Made by a program: the position numbers and the translations under genes | Notes under the pieces: model-generated | Seen by the model: only the letters and a program-made list of their open reading frames with translations | What the model was told of the DNA's origin: nothing | Database searches by the model: none | Part shown: piece after piece, positions 1 to 13,716 of the stretch | Position numbering within the stretch: the first letter of the stretch is position 1 | How the letters are laid out: each line of letters opens with the position of its first letter | Assembly (NCBI RefSeq): GCF_963678975.1 | Contig: NC_089273.1 | Location: forward strand, 9,114,614-9,178,613 | Length of the DNA: 64,000 nt | Direction of reading: 5' to 3' | Origin: Dysidea avara | Lineage: Eukaryota; Porifera; Demospongiae; Dictyoceratida; Dysideidae

Positions 1-496
1 ATAGCCTATCCCTGGAGCCTCCATCAAATATGATACTGGGTGACTGTCAGTGTTTACAAGGATTAGCTTTAGATCAGCACTGTGGCATTTACCAGGATTA
101 ACAAAAAATCCAAAGAAGTAAACTGTGCTCCCTGTAACAGCATTTGTATACAAAACATTACATCATAAAACTGTACAACATACTCATGTATTATACAGCA
201 ACTAGGGACTTGCAGAATACAGTATGTCAGAACAATTTTGGTATTAAAAAGAATCAAGAATAATTCTGAAACAATAAGGTGGTTTTCAAAAATAATTAAC
301 TATAATATAAAATTTTCTTGGGGACACCTCTCACACAAAACTGCAACAAATGATCAAGGTACTTTAATAGAGCAATCACTTATCCTCCTAAACATAACTT
401 GGCTGTACAAAGAGTGCATCCACGACAGTAAAGTAACTAGCAACTAAAACAACTTTCTGTGTTCTACATTCAATTTTTCTACATTCCTACTAATTG
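1..496. other. non-coding stretch, no gene seen
   Basis: AT-rich sequence with only short unsupported open frames. A diverged copy of the dispersed CTCTAATAGAG-type motif lies at about 352-379 (core changed to ACTTTAATAGAG). I see nothing else I can name. Confidence 0.6.
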
Positions 497-822
497 AATC
501 TAATCAAAAACAGCCAAGCTGTAAAAAAAGGTGCGGCCCCCATAAAGGCCATGGTGAAAAAAGATGTGAAATCCAAGGTGGCGGCCAAGAAATGGCTGTG
601 ATGGTAGGTTAATGGTTACATTTTAATAACGGCAATTCAGGTGAATTTTGTGCCGCTTGGTCTTGGCACCAAATTCACCTGAATTGTTGTTATTAAAATG
701 TAACCATTAACCTACCATCACAGCCATTTCTTGGCCGCCACCTTGGATTTCACATCTTTTTTCACCATGGCCTTTATTGGGGCCGCACCTTTTTTTACAG
801 CTTGGCTGTTTTTGATTAGATT
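497..822. repeat. palindromic foldback (MITE-like) unit, copy A
   Basis: Two arms of about 150 bp are near-perfect reverse complements around a short loop centred near 660. Each arm starts outside with TCTAATC then AAAAACAGCCAAGCTG, a run of A and GGTGCGGCCCC. Other copies are at 28711-29045, 33459-33787 and 51466-51795. The 64 aa open frame in the right arm is a by-product of the repeat. Confidence 0.85.
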
Positions 823-1080
823 TCATTTCTTTTTGTATTTGTATACCCCAAAGCCGGCCTATGGACAGCTTTGGGACTTTTTTAACCTATGTTTTTTTCT
901 TTACTACAGGAAGACGAATAGATGAAGTAGATGTACTTTAAATATTGTATCAGTAAATGTACAAATTATATATATAATACATATGTGATCGGATTTGCGA
1001 AAAGGGGTCTTCCACACACATCCAATTTGCCAACTTTGACAATTGATAACTTCAGATTGGAAAGAGCTATTGCCTTGAAA

Positions 1081-4000
1081 TTTGGACAGTGGTGATTTCT
1101 TTGCAGCTGAACTCTCTACATGATAGTTTCTTTGTAGCTGAACTCTCTACAAGGTAATTTCTTCTAGCTGATCTCTCTACAGGGAGATTTTTTGTAGCTG
1201 AACTATCTACAAGGTAACTTCTTCTAGCTGATCTCTCTACAGGGTGATTTGTTTGTAGCTGAATTCTTTACAGGTGATTTGTTTGCAGCTGAGCTCTTTA
1301 CAGAATGGTTTCTTTGTAGCTGAACTCTCTACAAAGTAACTTCTTCTAACTGATCTTTCTACAGGGTGATTTGTTTGTAGCTGAACTATCTACAAAGTAA
1401 CTTCTTCTAGCTGATCTCTGTACAGGGAGATTTGTTTGTAGCTGAACTCTCTACAGGTGATTTGTATGTAGCTGAATTCTGTACAGGTGATTTGTTTGTA
1501 GCTGAATTCTGTACAGGTGGTTTCTTTGTAGCTGAACTCTCTAAAAGGTAACTTCTTCTAACTGATCTTTCTACAGGGCAATTTGTTTCTGGCAGAATTT
1601 TCTACAGGGTGATTTCTTTGCAGCTGAACTCTCTACATGATGGTTTCTTTGTAGCTGAACACTCTACAAGGTAATTTCTTCTAACTGATCTCTCTGCAGG
1701 GTGATTTGTTTGTAGCTGAACTCTCTACAAGGTAACTTCTTCTAGCTGATCTCTCTACAGGGTGATTTGTTTGTAGCTGAATTCTGTACAGGTGATTTGT
1801 TTGCAGCTGAGCTCTTTACAGAATGGTTTCTTTGTAGCTGAACTCTCTACAAGGTAACTTCTTCTAACTGATCTTTCTACGGGGCAATTTGTTTCTGGCA
1901 GAATTTTCTACAGGGTGATTTCTTTGCAGCTGAACTCTCTACATAGTGTTTTCTTTGTAGCTGAACTCTCTACAAGGTAACTTCTTCTAGCTGATCTCTC
2001 TACAGGGAGATTTGTTTGTAGCTGAACTCTCTACAGGTGATTTGTTTGAAGCTGAACTCTCTAAATGATGGTTTCTTTGTAGCTGAACTCTCTACAAGTT
2101 AACTTCTTCTAGCTGATCTCTCTACATGGTGATTTGTTTGTAGCTGAACTATCTACAAGGTAACTTCTTCTAACTGATCTTTCTACAGGGCAATTTGTTC
2201 GTGGCAGAATTTTATACAGGGTGATTTCTTTGCAGCTGAACTCTCTACATGGTGGTTTCTTTGTTGCTGAACTCTCTACAAGGTAACTTCTTCTAGCTGA
2301 TCTCTCTACAGGGTGATTTGTTTGTAGCTGAACGATCTACAAGGTAACTTCTTCTAGCTGATCTCTCTACAGGGAGATTTTTTTGTAGCTGAACTCTCTA
2401 CAGGTGATTTGTTTGAAGCTGAACTCTCTAAATGATGGTTTCTTTGTAGCTGAACTCTCTACAAGTTAACTTCTTCTAGCTGATCTCTCTACATGGTGAT
2501 TTGTTTGTAGCTGAATTCTGTATGGGTGATTTGTTTGCAGCTGAGCTCTTTAAATAATGGTTTCTTTGTAGCTGAACTCTCTCAAGGTAACTTCTTCTAG
2601 CTGATGTCTTTACAGGGTCACTAGTTTGTAGCTGAATTCTCTACATGGTGGTTTCTTTGTAACTGAACTCTCTACAAGGTAACTTTTTCTAGCTCATCTT
2701 TCTACAGGGTGATTTATTTGTAGCTGAATTCTGTACAGGTGGTTTGTTTGCAGCTGAGCTCTTTAAAGAATGGTTTCTTTGTAGCTGAACTCTCTACAAG
2801 GTAACTTCTTCTAGCTGATGTCTCTACAATGTCACTAGTTTGTAGTTGAGCTCTCTACATGGTGGTTTTTTTGTAACTGAACTCTCTACAAGGTGTCCTC
2901 TTCTAGCTGATCTTTCTACAGGGTGATTTGTTTGAAGCTGAACTCTCTACAAGGTAACTTCTTCTAGCTGATCTCTCTACAGGTAGATTTGTTTGTAGCT
3001 GAACTCTCTACATGATGGTTTCTTTGTAGTTGAACTCTCTCAAGGTAACTTCTTCTAGCTGATGTCTTTGCAGGGTCGCTAGTTTGTAGCTGAATTCTCT
3101 ACATGGTGGTTTCTTTGTAACTGAACTCTCTACAAGGTAACTTTTTCTAGCTCATCTTTCTACAGGGTGATTTATTTGTAGCTGAATTCTGTACAGGTGG
3201 TTTGTTTGCAGCTGAGCTCTTTAAAGAATGGTTTCTTTGTAGCTGAACTCTCTACAAGGTAACTTCTTCTAGCTGATGTCTCGACAAGGTCACTAGTTTG
3301 TAGCTGAGCTCTCTACATGGTGTTTTTTTTGTAACTGAACTCTCTACAAGGTGACCTCTTCTAGCTGATCTTTCTACAGGGTGATTTGTTTGAAGCTGAA
3401 CTCTCTACAAGGTAACTTCTTCTAGCTGATCTCTCTACAGGGAGATTTGTTTGTAGCTGAACTCTCTATAAGGTGATTTGTTTGTAGTTGATCTCTCTGC
3501 AGGTTGATTTGTTTTAGCTGAACTCTCTACAGGCTGATTTGTTTGTAGCCGATCTCTCTACAGGGTAATTTGTTTGTAGCTGAACTCTCTACAAGTTGAT
3601 TTGTGTGTAGCTGATCTCTCTACAGGGTGATTTTTTGTAGCTGACCTCTCTTCAGGGTGATTTGTTTCTAGCTGATTGCTCTACAGGTTGATTTGTTTGT
3701 AGATGAACTCTCTACAGGGTAATTTGCTTGTAGCTGAACTCCTTACTTTGTGTCTAGTTTGTAGCTGATCTCTCAACAGGGTGATTTGTTTGTAGCTGAA
3801 CTCCTTACATTGTGTGTAGTTTCTAGCTGATCTCTCTACAGGGTGATTTGTTTGTAGCTGATCTGTCTACAAGTTGATTTGTGTGTATATAGATGATCTC
3901 TTTGCAGGTTGATTTGTTTGTAGCCGATCTCTCTACAGGTAATCTGTTTGTAGCTGAACTCTCTATAAGGTGATTTGTTTGTAGCTGATCTCTCTGCAGG

Positions 4001-4560
4001 TTGATTTGTTTTAGCTGAACTCTCTACAGGGTGATTGCTTGTAGCTGAACTCCTTACATTGTGTCTAGTTTCTAGCTGATATCTCTACAGGGTGATTGTT
4101 TGTAGCTGAACTCTCTTCAGGGTGATTTGTTTCTAGCTGATCTCTCTACAGGTAGATTTGTGTTGATTTGTTCATTGCTGATCGCTCTAAAGGTAATTGA
4201 TTTGTTGCAGTTGAACACCCTGCAAAGTGTTTTGTTTGTAGCTGATCACTCTAAAGGGTAATTTGTTTGTAGCTGAACTCTCTCCACAGTGACTTGTGTG
4301 TAGCTGAATTCTGTGTAACTGAATTCTCTAGAGAGTGACTTAATTGTAGCTGAATTCTCTACACAGTGCATGACTTGTTTATAGCTGAACTTTCTTCAGT
4401 GTGACTTGTAATGTTCTGAATCTCTATAGTGGTATATTTGCTTAACTCTCCACATTGTGACTGTCTTCTTGCTGAACTGTCTATAAGATTAACTGTTTGC
4501 AGCTGAACTCCCTACAGAATAACTTGTGATGTAATAAAATTCTATAATGGAGTAAATAAA
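1081..4560 (+). repeat. degenerate minisatellite array, about 28 bp unit
   Basis: Repeating core TAGCTGAACTCTCTACA alternates with TAGCTGATCTCTCTACA, separated by spacers such as AGGTAACTTCTTC and GGGTGATTTGTT, so the natural period is two half-units of about 28 bp. Each half-unit carries TGTAG...CTACA, a short inverted repeat that can form a hairpin. Order degrades toward 4200-4560, where units diverge and the array ends. Confidence 0.9.
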
Positions 4561-4581
4561 TTAGCCGAATGCTCTATTAGG

Positions 4582-5390
4582 GTGACTGTTCTGTTAGAGT
4601 ATCTCGATCTCGCATTTGCTACACGGAGTTGGCTTTCGAATCATAACTCAGTGGTTTGTAATCCGATTCTTCTGTACTACTGCAAGGACTTTCTATGAAG
4701 ATTATTCCAGCTATACACCGATTTTCAGCTCATTGCTCTAAGCGGTTTGCCTAGTAGGCGTGAAAACTAATACTTTTTTATTCATAAAAATCGATCGCGT
4801 AATTGCGACACAGGTTGGATTTTGTGTCATATCTCCGTGGTCTTTATCTCGATTCGTTTCAAACCACCAAAAGGCACTCCTACGATGGTTACTCCATCTA
4901 CATAGCAATTTTCAACTCATTCCATGAAGCGGTTTACCCTGTAGCCGTGACAACAAATCGATCTTGTTTTACGCGAATAATCGGTCATAACTCCTGAACC
5001 ATTCATCGGATTTGTACCAATGTTGATGCTAGGATTCGCCTTTGGACTCCCTTTCTGTGTGCCAAACTTCAAGGCGATCGGAGTACGCGTTTACTTGTTA
5101 TAGCAATTTTTGCAAGTGTGCGAAAAGACGAAGAAGAAGAAGAAGAAAAAACGAAACTTTGGCAGCTCGTATCTCGGAAATGGCTGGAGCGATTTCCTTC
5201 AAATTTGGAATGTAGACTCCCTTGGCTGGCGGGCAACTGTGTAGCAAATTTGGTTCCAATCAGATAAGTGATCACCGAGATACAAAGGTGTGAAAATGAC
5301 GTTTTCGTTCTTCCTGTCAATATACTCACGGTGTGGCGCGCCGGCTTCTTGGGCCGCACGACACACTACCGTGTGTCTTGATTCTGTTAA
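4582..5390 (+). repeat. conserved terminal module of composite element (copy A)
   Basis: Begins with the dispersed motif (GACTGTTCTGTTAGAGTATC, about 4583) and ends with GGCGCGCCGGCTTCTTGGG followed by a hairpin GACACAC/GTGTGTC variant. It aligns by eye, reversed, with 46277-47090 and 51833-52650. No convincing protein is encoded. The small frames at 4803-4997 and 5069-5359 differ between copies and look like noise. Confidence 0.75.
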
Positions 5391-6464
5391 GTATAATTGG
5401 CTAGTTTACCTTTAATGAACAGTAAAAGGTGTACATTACTGTAAATTATCGTCATTATTACTTAGCAATGTGTAAGAAAAGTGAATCTAGAATGCAAGTC
5501 ATTAATAAAAGATCAATGTTACGTCTTAACATAGCTAGTTGCTTTAACATTCATTCTTAGCCACACCAGACATCAGCTCTGACTTTATGTCGCCAGTAGT
5601 CACTTTTATTTTCATGGACACACATTTTTCAAGTCAGGTTGTTTTTGCATGAACATCGCTCTTTTTTGTAAATATAAGTGCAGCATCAGTTAGGAATAAT
5701 GTGGGTTGTTAATTCTATATAGGTGGAAATAGCAGCTATATCGTATAGCTACATAACTTGCTACAGTGTGTATAAGTTACACCACTTGTGACATTGCTGA
5801 TCTCATACATGTGATCAGGAGTTTAAATATATAGAGGGAGGGACCTCTATATCATTATGAATTCTTGGCATGACGTAGTCACTAAACTGTGAAAAGTTGA
5901 AATAATGTCAATCACCACCTTTTCTGTCATTTTTTATGCATTTGACCAAGAGTTCATCTTCTATAATTATGATGCGTCTGACACCCTGCACAGAGGCTCT
6001 CAGTAGCTTGTTGTGGGTATAATATACCTAGTGAATCAGTATAGTGACTTAACTGTAATGACATTATGACACATGAGAAATCAATCAAGTAGCTCAATTT
6101 GGAGTTTATAATATAATGAGTTCTTAGTTAAATTTAGAGGAAATCCTATATGCGCTATAGCTACAGCTTTTGGGTGTGGTCACTATCGCGGTGCTAGCTA
6201 ATTAACGTTAACATTATCAGTACCCGCCTAACTTCGTGATTCAGCGGTTACATTACAACCCTCGGCTCGTCTAGTGTCGCAATTGTAATTCTCCGTTGGA
6301 AAACCGTGATGAGCAGTCGGTTTCTTGAATTGCGTAGCTAGCTATGAGTGTGCCGGCCAAAGCGACACTGAGGCGGATCTTAGTGACGAAGTTAAATCGC
6401 CTACCAATTGTCAAATAAATAAAAATCATCTTTTTTGGGCTTTGTAATTCAACAAAAGCTATTA
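5391..6464. other. non-coding stretch, nothing recognised
   Basis: AT-rich sequence between composite element A and the foldback element. No splice-supported exon, RNA gene or repeat was recognised. Confidence 0.5.
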
Positions 6465-8829
6465 GAGTAAGCGATCTATTGTCGGACACCATCTATAATC
6501 GGACACTTTTTCTCAGAAACTACCAGGCCGAATCTTCTGAGTTTTTCCACGGATAAACTTCACACTTAGCCTAGCAATGTACCAAAATTTGGGCTGGAAA
6601 GCTTTTGTGGTTGCTTTGCTACAGCCGATTAAAGTGACTGTCCGAAAACCTCTAATATCGGAAGTTTACCTCTTTTATCGGACACCGCCCAGCAATCCTC
6701 CACTAAAAGATGAAATTCCTCTCAACCACCACTGACTGTTAGGGGAATACATGTACTTTCTAAGTAGCCATAGTTTGTTTCATTCCTCCACTCGTAAGCG
6801 GAGCTAGCTACAACCATTAATATTCGGGTGTGTCGCGACCTCTGTAATCGGACAGAGCAGATTTTCATTTCACGCGGTTTTATCACTTCAAAGCTACCTT
6901 TTAGGTATAATTAGCCACGAAAATGAAAAGTGTGGTACAAAATCTAATTGGATTTCCAAGGAGTCGTAAAATTTTACCATTTTAGCGATGCAGTATGCTA
7001 CTGTGGGACTCGACAAAATGACTTATGGACTGTTCCGAAGAACTTTTAGCACTGAAATGCATGGGTGTAGCACAAAGGGGAGGGTCTATAAGTCCTTCCA
7101 CCCCTCCACTTCCAATTATCAAGATATACTCTAATAGAGCAGTCATGTATCTAAACAAACATTTAGATTCAGGTTTTAGCAAAATTCGGTCATCTTTGTT
7201 GCCAAAATCAATTTCAGAAGACTATACTCTTCAACTTTCCTGTTGCATGGGGGTATTCCCCAGACTCCCTTGATAGAACATGCTTTGCATGGTAAGAATG
7301 CTTCTCACTCTCAACCATGCAGCTATGCTACTTAAGCCCTTCATGCACCCAATTAACTTTTGCTATCTGCTCTTACAGCCATGCATGTCACACATGCTTT
7401 GCAACACATTAAACAAAAGGTAGTTTTGTATGAAATAAACAACTAGCTACATGCACTCACTGTGATATAGCTATACAGCTAGTAATTAGCTAGAAGATAT
7501 TACAGATTTTTAAAATGAACCAAAGGAAGGCATGACATGTGCACTATATAGATATAGCTGTGACAAGTGTATAATGTAGGTTAAAAACACACAATCTGGA
7601 TCGTAATTAATTTAACTGCTGGAATGGTTGTTTGCAGAAATGGCAAATATATAGTGATAGTCATCCTTGCTGGTTGTTACTCCAGAACATGAACATGTGA
7701 TGTCATTCTTTGCATCACTAATATGTGACCCAATTTCTTGACTGGATGATAGGAGTTCTTAGCAATGTACAAGTTTTGTTTTCCACCTGCAAATTAGCTA
7801 TATACACATGCATGCATGTCTTATTTTTAATTAAGCAAAATCATACCTTTCATTGAGCACATTGTATAGTATGTGTGACATGCATGGCTACAAGGGATAT
7901 AGCAGAAATAAGGTGCATAAGGGATTTACAAGCTAGAATGATAGCTGGTCCATACAGTTTGTAGTGCATGTGATAAGTATACACTTATCATCATCTAAAG
8001 CATGCACTATCAAGAGGGTCTGGGAGCATGACTCCCCAAAAAAGCTTTGAAAATTAGCCTTCTGAAATTCATTTTGATGTACCAAGGTTGAAATTTTATT
8101 CAAAAATGCACCTAAATGCTTATTTGAATACATGACTGTTCCATTAGAGTAGCTGACTGCTCTATTAGAGTATATCTTGATAATTGGAAGTGGAGGGGTG
8201 GAAGGACTTTAGACTCTCCCCTTTGTGCTACACCCATGCATTTCAGTGCTAAAAGTTCTTCGGAACAGTTCATAAGTCATTTTGTGGAGTCCCACAGTAG
8301 CATACTGCATCGCTAAAATGGTAAAATTTTACGACTCCTTGGAAATCCAATTAGATTTTGTACCACACTTTTCATTTTCGTGGCTAATTATACCTAAAAG
8401 GTAGCTTTGAAGTGATAAAACCGCGTGAAATGAAATTCTGCTCTGTCCGATTACAGAGGTCGCGACACACCCGAATATTAATGGTTGTAGCTCCGCTTAC
8501 GAGTGGAGGAATGAAACAAACTATGGCTGCTTAGAAAGTACATGTATTCCCCTAACAGTCAGTGGTGGTTGTGAGGAGTTTCATCTTTTAGTGGAGGATT
8601 GCTGGGCGGTGTCCGATAAAAGAGGTAAACTTCCGATATTAGAGGTTTTCGGACAGTCACTTTAATCGGCTGTAGCAAAGCAACCACAAAAGCTTTCCAG
8701 CCCAAACTTTGGTACATTGCTAGGCTAAGTGTGAAGCTTATTCGTGGCAAAATTCAGAAGATTCGGCCTGGTAGTTTCTGAGAAAAAGTGTCCGATTATA
8801 GATGGTGTCCGACAATAGATCGCTTACTC
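6465..8829. mobile_element. long foldback element with inverted arms of about 800 bp
   Basis: The left end GAGTAAGCGATCTATTGTCGG (6465 on) is mirrored by the right end at 8829. Homology continues inward through about 7283 on the left and about 7995 on the right, with high identity in the outer 700 bp and weaker identity inside. The centre (about 7284-7994) has no transposase. Both arms carry the dispersed CTCTAATAGAG motif (7119-7146 and 8133-8185), doubled in the right arm. Most likely a non-autonomous DNA transposon. A target duplication could not be fixed. Confidence 0.75.
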
Positions 8830-9627
8830 CAGTAGAATTAGCTAAGTGTTTCCACATACCACTGTCATCTTGCTTGTCATGGTCGGTGTTGCTCTGCCCA
8901 GTACTGACTCAACTGTAAACTGTTCCTCAGTAGACACAGCAACAAGACTACGCCAACTAGTCTGATCATCATGTTAGTTAGTCACTAGTTATTAGTTCAT
9001 TACAGTTGGCTACTCTATTATAGGAAAAGTAACATCTCTAATATCCCGTTTGCCACTTCCTGCATGTGGTGTCATTACATCACATTATAATGGAGTTGGT
9101 TGTAGTGATGACGTGTGAAGCCATGTTTCTTTAATTAGCCTTTTCTTTTTTTTCTTGATTCTAGCTACATGCACAAGTGATGATATTATACTGTATACTA
9201 TAGCATATAGCTACAGCTATGCGTAATAAATTATTGTGTTGATGGTTGTTGAGATGAAAGTCTTACATGTTGTGCTCATAGTTAGTTGAATGTATCAAAT
9301 TTATATCTGTTCTAGTAGTTTGATATTAATTATGTTTATTTGTATCAACTATAATTTAGATTGCTAAAGTGAGCCATCTACATAGGTATAAATAAATTTC
9401 TACTTTCACAGACACTTCAGCATCCATGCAGAGTTTCTATGCCTTAGAAAAATAACGAACAAGTCCTCATATCAATTTTAAACTCTGCAATATAGCTAAC
9501 ATATTGTATTTGGCATTTAAATAAATACTAATTGTTTCATGCTGTAATGATGTAGCTAATACTAAAGTTGTTGTAAGGATCACTCAATCTAATTTCAACC
9601 ATGATTCTCAAAATAAAAATATATATA
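8830..9627. other. non-coding stretch, nothing recognised
   Basis: AT-rich DNA with no supported gene or repeat. Confidence 0.5.
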
Positions 9628-9878
9628 TGTGACCGGGCCTGCGAAAACAGGGCATGTGGGCACATGATTTTTGCCTACTTTTTCTAACTTGCATCGCTCA
9701 TACCTTATTGTACCATTATGCTATGGCAATGCAATTTGTAGCTCTTAGTTAGCAATTAATTGGCTTTATGATGCAAGTTACAGAATGGAAATATTCTGTT
9801 CCAGAACTGAGATATGATCTGTAGTGTGATGGCGTCTAGTTTGTGCCCACGTGCCCTATTTTTGTAGGCCCGGTCACA
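9628..9878 (+). mobile_element. 251 bp MITE, family 'TGTGACYGGGCCTGCG', copy 1
   Basis: Terminal inverted repeats of about 36 bp (TGTGACCGGGCCTGCGAAAA at the left; its complement at the right) are flanked by TA on both sides, as for Tc1/mariner-like target duplication. No coding capacity. Related copies: 15616-15870, 23580-23830 and 40848-41098. Confidence 0.85.
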
Positions 9879-10800
9879 TATTATGTTTTACAAATTGTCT
9901 TTCAGAAATGAAGCTGAAACTGTTATGACCAAAATTATAAAAATTAATGGTTTATCCATGTTTTCTATGGTAATGTACTGACGTATTGGGATTAAATGTC
10001 CACTAGTATTATCTGTATGTATAGACAACCTCACTACTTTCTAGCTATTCCCTTGTTTCACTATTTTTTATATTTGATCCTTAATCCAACTTTAAAATTC
10101 CTAATTAATTTTTTTTCCTTTTACTTGTAATGTTATTAATAGGCTCTACAAAATTAGTGCATGCTACTACTTCTTAACCTTTATTATCTCATAGTTCCAC
10201 GTGTAAAAAACTACAGACAACATTCATTTTGAATACTGTGTGCCAATTCCTCTAAAGCCCCTTCACTAACACAGCCATTTTGTCAATTATGACATCAAAT
10301 TTTGTAATTGTAACATCAAAAAATGTCATTGTGGATATTGCTCATAGTATGCTCATGAAATACACACAAATTAGAAGCTGTATAGTATCAGCACATGTAC
10401 CATGAGACACTCTAACAAGGAAACTTAGGAAAGCAGACCGAAAATTTAAATTCACACACAAATAGGCTTATTTGCATTGCATTTTATACTATAAGCCTCA
10501 CCTTCACCCTAGCTTATTCGAATTTATAAATGCTATCATAGGGAAACACTATCATGCCCAATACCTCCCCCCACACTTAGTATGGTGGCCATTTTGTTTT
10601 GTGACATCATAGATAATGCACACAACGTCAAGAAACATCATTACGGATATCGCTCATTAAACTGTACTACAGTAGATAGAGCTTGCTAAATATTTTAAAT
10701 ATTGCTCTTTTGTGCAATAATTTTGTAATGATCTAATCAATTAAGTAGTTGTAACTAAGCAACATAATTTAACAGACAGGAACGACTTTGTGCATCATAA
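9879..10800. other. non-coding stretch, nothing recognised
   Basis: AT-rich DNA. No exon, RNA gene or repeat recognised. Confidence 0.5.
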
Positions 10801-13075
10801 CAGATGGCTTAATGGATGTTTATGAATTGCTTGTGGTCAATCAGTTGATATCATGAACACACATGCAAAGATGTCTAAATAATTCAATACACTCTGACGT
10901 TGAAGCAATTCTAATGCTCAAAGCAACTTGATCTTAGCCCTACAGCTTACTTTACAGATGTATATTTATATTGTATCAGATGGTCAAGCTGGGTATGTTG
11001 ACTGAGATGACTAATTTAAAAAAAGGTCACACTTTACTTTATTGCATGGATGGAATAGCTGCAAAGTATACATATACAGCTATGATTGGGGTATACTACA
11101 CTGCAATGCCAAAAATGGACACACTGATTTATTACAGAGTTTTTATCAGAATAGTTCTACTGAAAGCTCAGCTAATAATATTGATCCATACAGACATCCA
11201 TTTGCATATCTAACTAATGGAATTAATAAAACTACTAATACTTTTATTAGTAGGTGTATATGTAACCATATACACAACTCAGTTTTTGTATACCAAATTG
11301 GTAATAACTATGTGCCCTACATTACGTGGTCTAGTAGAGTCTGCAGATGGTAAATTTGTAGCTAAATTTTATACTATAGCAGTAAATAAATCTATTTGAT
11401 TTATTTGATAAAAGATTATAGCTAATGGATCAGTTATATGACTTCACCAGACATCCACTAGCCTACAGGAAATGTGGTATCAATTAATCATAATGGATGG
11501 ACTTTAATGGATATGGACTGCTGGTGTGACTCGCTGACGTAATCTGTTGTACCATATGAAAGCTAGTAGCTGTATATGTGAGGTTGCATGTGCATAATAT
11601 ACATTGTTAACATGACATGATTGTACATGTAACTGTTATTAATATGTGAATCTGATCAATGTTGCTGCTCCACTATATATCTTGGTGATTACAAGTCAGC
11701 AGTAATTACAACACACACATAAATTCAGTACAACTATTAAGAGCTCACATCACAAATAAATGCACTGGTGTAATGAATGTAGTTCCATGCTGAAAAATGT
11801 ATTGTAGTAAAGCATGTAAAGTTCAAAGACATTCATAAAGTATTATATCTGTGTTATCTGCACCTCCACTGTAATTTATCATTGTTTTCTCAGAGTTCAG
11901 CTTAGCATGTACACAGAAATAGCATTTCAGTCATGCAACCATGTGATCAGTGAAAACAATTAAGGTGACAAGATAGACATCAAAATGTTCATAACAGGCT
12001 ACACATTTTTATAACATTCCTATAGGTTGTTATGATGACAACTTTCACTAGTCATAAAATGCAATAATAATCTTGGTAAGACAATTGAATAAAATTCACA
12101 GAAGTGAATCTAGAGTTGGGACTAGGGAATTGTGCTTCCATCCTTTCCCCCACCTTCTGATTTTTCGTAGTGTTTCCCTTTGTTGATAACTAGGAATACA
12201 TCAAACAGTCATTTGGTCCTATGGTAGTACTGTATACAAATCTGTTACAAAGCAACCTGCTTGTTACGAAGCACAGGGGAACATGAGAAACTACCTAGAG
12301 ACTGAGATATTTTTGTGTAATAGAGCAGTCACAGAATCTGATGAAACAGTCAAGAGCAGAACTATTAATTTAAAAGGCAAGGATGAATAGATTATCAGCT
12401 AAAATGCATATAATAGTTGTCGACTTCATCTATACACTCAAATACTGGACTATAAAAGATTCAGACCTGCCGCTGCATTCCTTTTAGTTAAATTGCTAGA
12501 ACTGGCTGAAACAAAAAATATTTTCAACATCAAGGTTACATGTGATCAAGATCTCAGTTGATTTACTTGAAACAATCTGGTACCATCTATTAAGCCCTCG
12601 ACTAATATGTGGATTCCTGATGATCAATAAATTACACAAAATATAGCAATTATTATAATAATGTTTTAGCAAAAATTTATCTACTGATATTTATATGATA
12701 CTAATGCACATTTAAACATACAGCAGATCATGCTAAATCTTATAGAAAATGTGGTGTTGTATTGTAACACCAGCTGAGACATTACAAATGTTTCATAAAT
12801 TCTTGTAACTCTGACTCATTACCATTATAAACACACATAACCGATAACTTTATTAGTGAGCTATCTTTCTAGGAACCTGAGCTAGTGAAGAAGAAGAAAC
12901 TAAAAACTATGCCAAATGCAGAAAAAATCCTAAATCAGATGATGATCCAAAGACAATTTGCAGTTTAGGTAAGTGTTTGAGGAGCCACACAAGCTGGGAT
13001 CCAGGATTTCCTCTGCATTATTTACCCAGTACATAAACATCATGACTTCTTGTTTTTCTTTTTCGTAATGGTGAC
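10801..13075 (+). repeat. direct duplication, copy 1
   Basis: Aligns colinearly with 13717-17165: matching landmarks include GTCAATCAGTTGATATCATG near the start, GAGCTCACATCACAAATAAA in the middle and AAGCTGGGATCCAGGATTTC near the end. Short indels and many substitutions separate the copies. No reading frame is conserved across both, so the unit looks non-coding. Small open frames at 10971-11399 are not preserved in copy 2. Confidence 0.75.
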
Positions 13076-13716
13076 AGAATATTGGTAGAATTTAGAATGC
13101 CACATAAGAAAAGTGATTAGTTTTAATTTAATTTAAAAGTTTAGTCCCAAAGGAAGAACAAAAAATATGTTTTTTTTGAGAGAAAACAATTTGTTACAAT
13201 TTTGGTGTAAGTGATCTCTAATTTTATACCACCATATAAAATTTCAGTATTAAAAGTATGCTGAAGATGTTTTGATGTATGAGAAACTATTTAATCTAAA
13301 GACATAAAGACTCTGAATGCTAACCATCTGGAATCGACTTTGTTTATAATTAATTAACATTTTGAAATAACTGTGTTTTATTCAATTTAGCAAACAGTTT
13401 TATGAACAAAAGATTAGGTAAGTGTGGTAATTATTGATTAATAAATATGAAAATACAGACATATATAACTCATAAAACTTTCATACTAGCTGGAATTTGC
13501 CATTCAATGAATGGCTGGCTATAGCTATACATATAACAATTACAATAAAATTAAGTACGGTAACCATTAAATATCAGAAATTAAATTTAATGGACACACG
13601 TCATCACCACAACCACACTCATAGCATGACATCACAGGATGTCACAAACAGGATATCAGTGATAGTTAATTGGTGTGTATGTTTTCTTTGTGTATCATTA
13701 TGATAATAGATGGATA
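13076..13716. other. spacer between duplicated blocks
   Basis: AT-rich DNA between the two duplicate copies. A 68 aa open frame at 13497-13703 has no recognisable similarity. Confidence 0.5.

Larger units (their letters stand above)
497..5390 (+). mobile_element. composite repeat element A (palindrome + minisatellite + terminal module)
   Basis: Seen in sequence: a 326 bp near-perfect palindrome (497-822), a linker with a GCCGGCCTATGG-type segment (about 850-925), a long degenerate minisatellite (about 1081-4560), then an unrelated module of about 800 bp (4582-5385) ending in a GC-rich segment and a hairpin (ACACAC...GTGTGT). The same parts in the same order occur in reverse orientation at 46277-51795 (B), and without the palindrome at 51833-55875 (C). 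Recurrence with shared outer ends suggests that the whole unit moves or is copied as one. No transposase is encoded. Non-autonomous rolling-circle elements (Helentron/HINE type) with internal minisatellites and terminal hairpins are the closest known analogue, but I see no diagnostic Helitron CTRR end, so class is unproven. Confidence 0.65.

Noticed and set aside
731-925. 64 aa frame and its relative at 28925-29107, with similar hydrophobic sequence
   Set aside because: Both come from the right arm of the palindromic repeat plus linker; similarity reflects the DNA repeat, with no conserved start-stop structure.
497-5390. Assigning composite A firmly to Helitrons
   Set aside because: A terminal hairpin and internal minisatellite fit, but no TC start, no CTRR end, no Rep/helicase and no A|T insertion site could be shown.
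10971-11399. Overlapping frames of 60-103 aa in duplicate copy 1
   Set aside because: The matching region in copy 2 carries indels that break all of them, so no coding constraint is visible.
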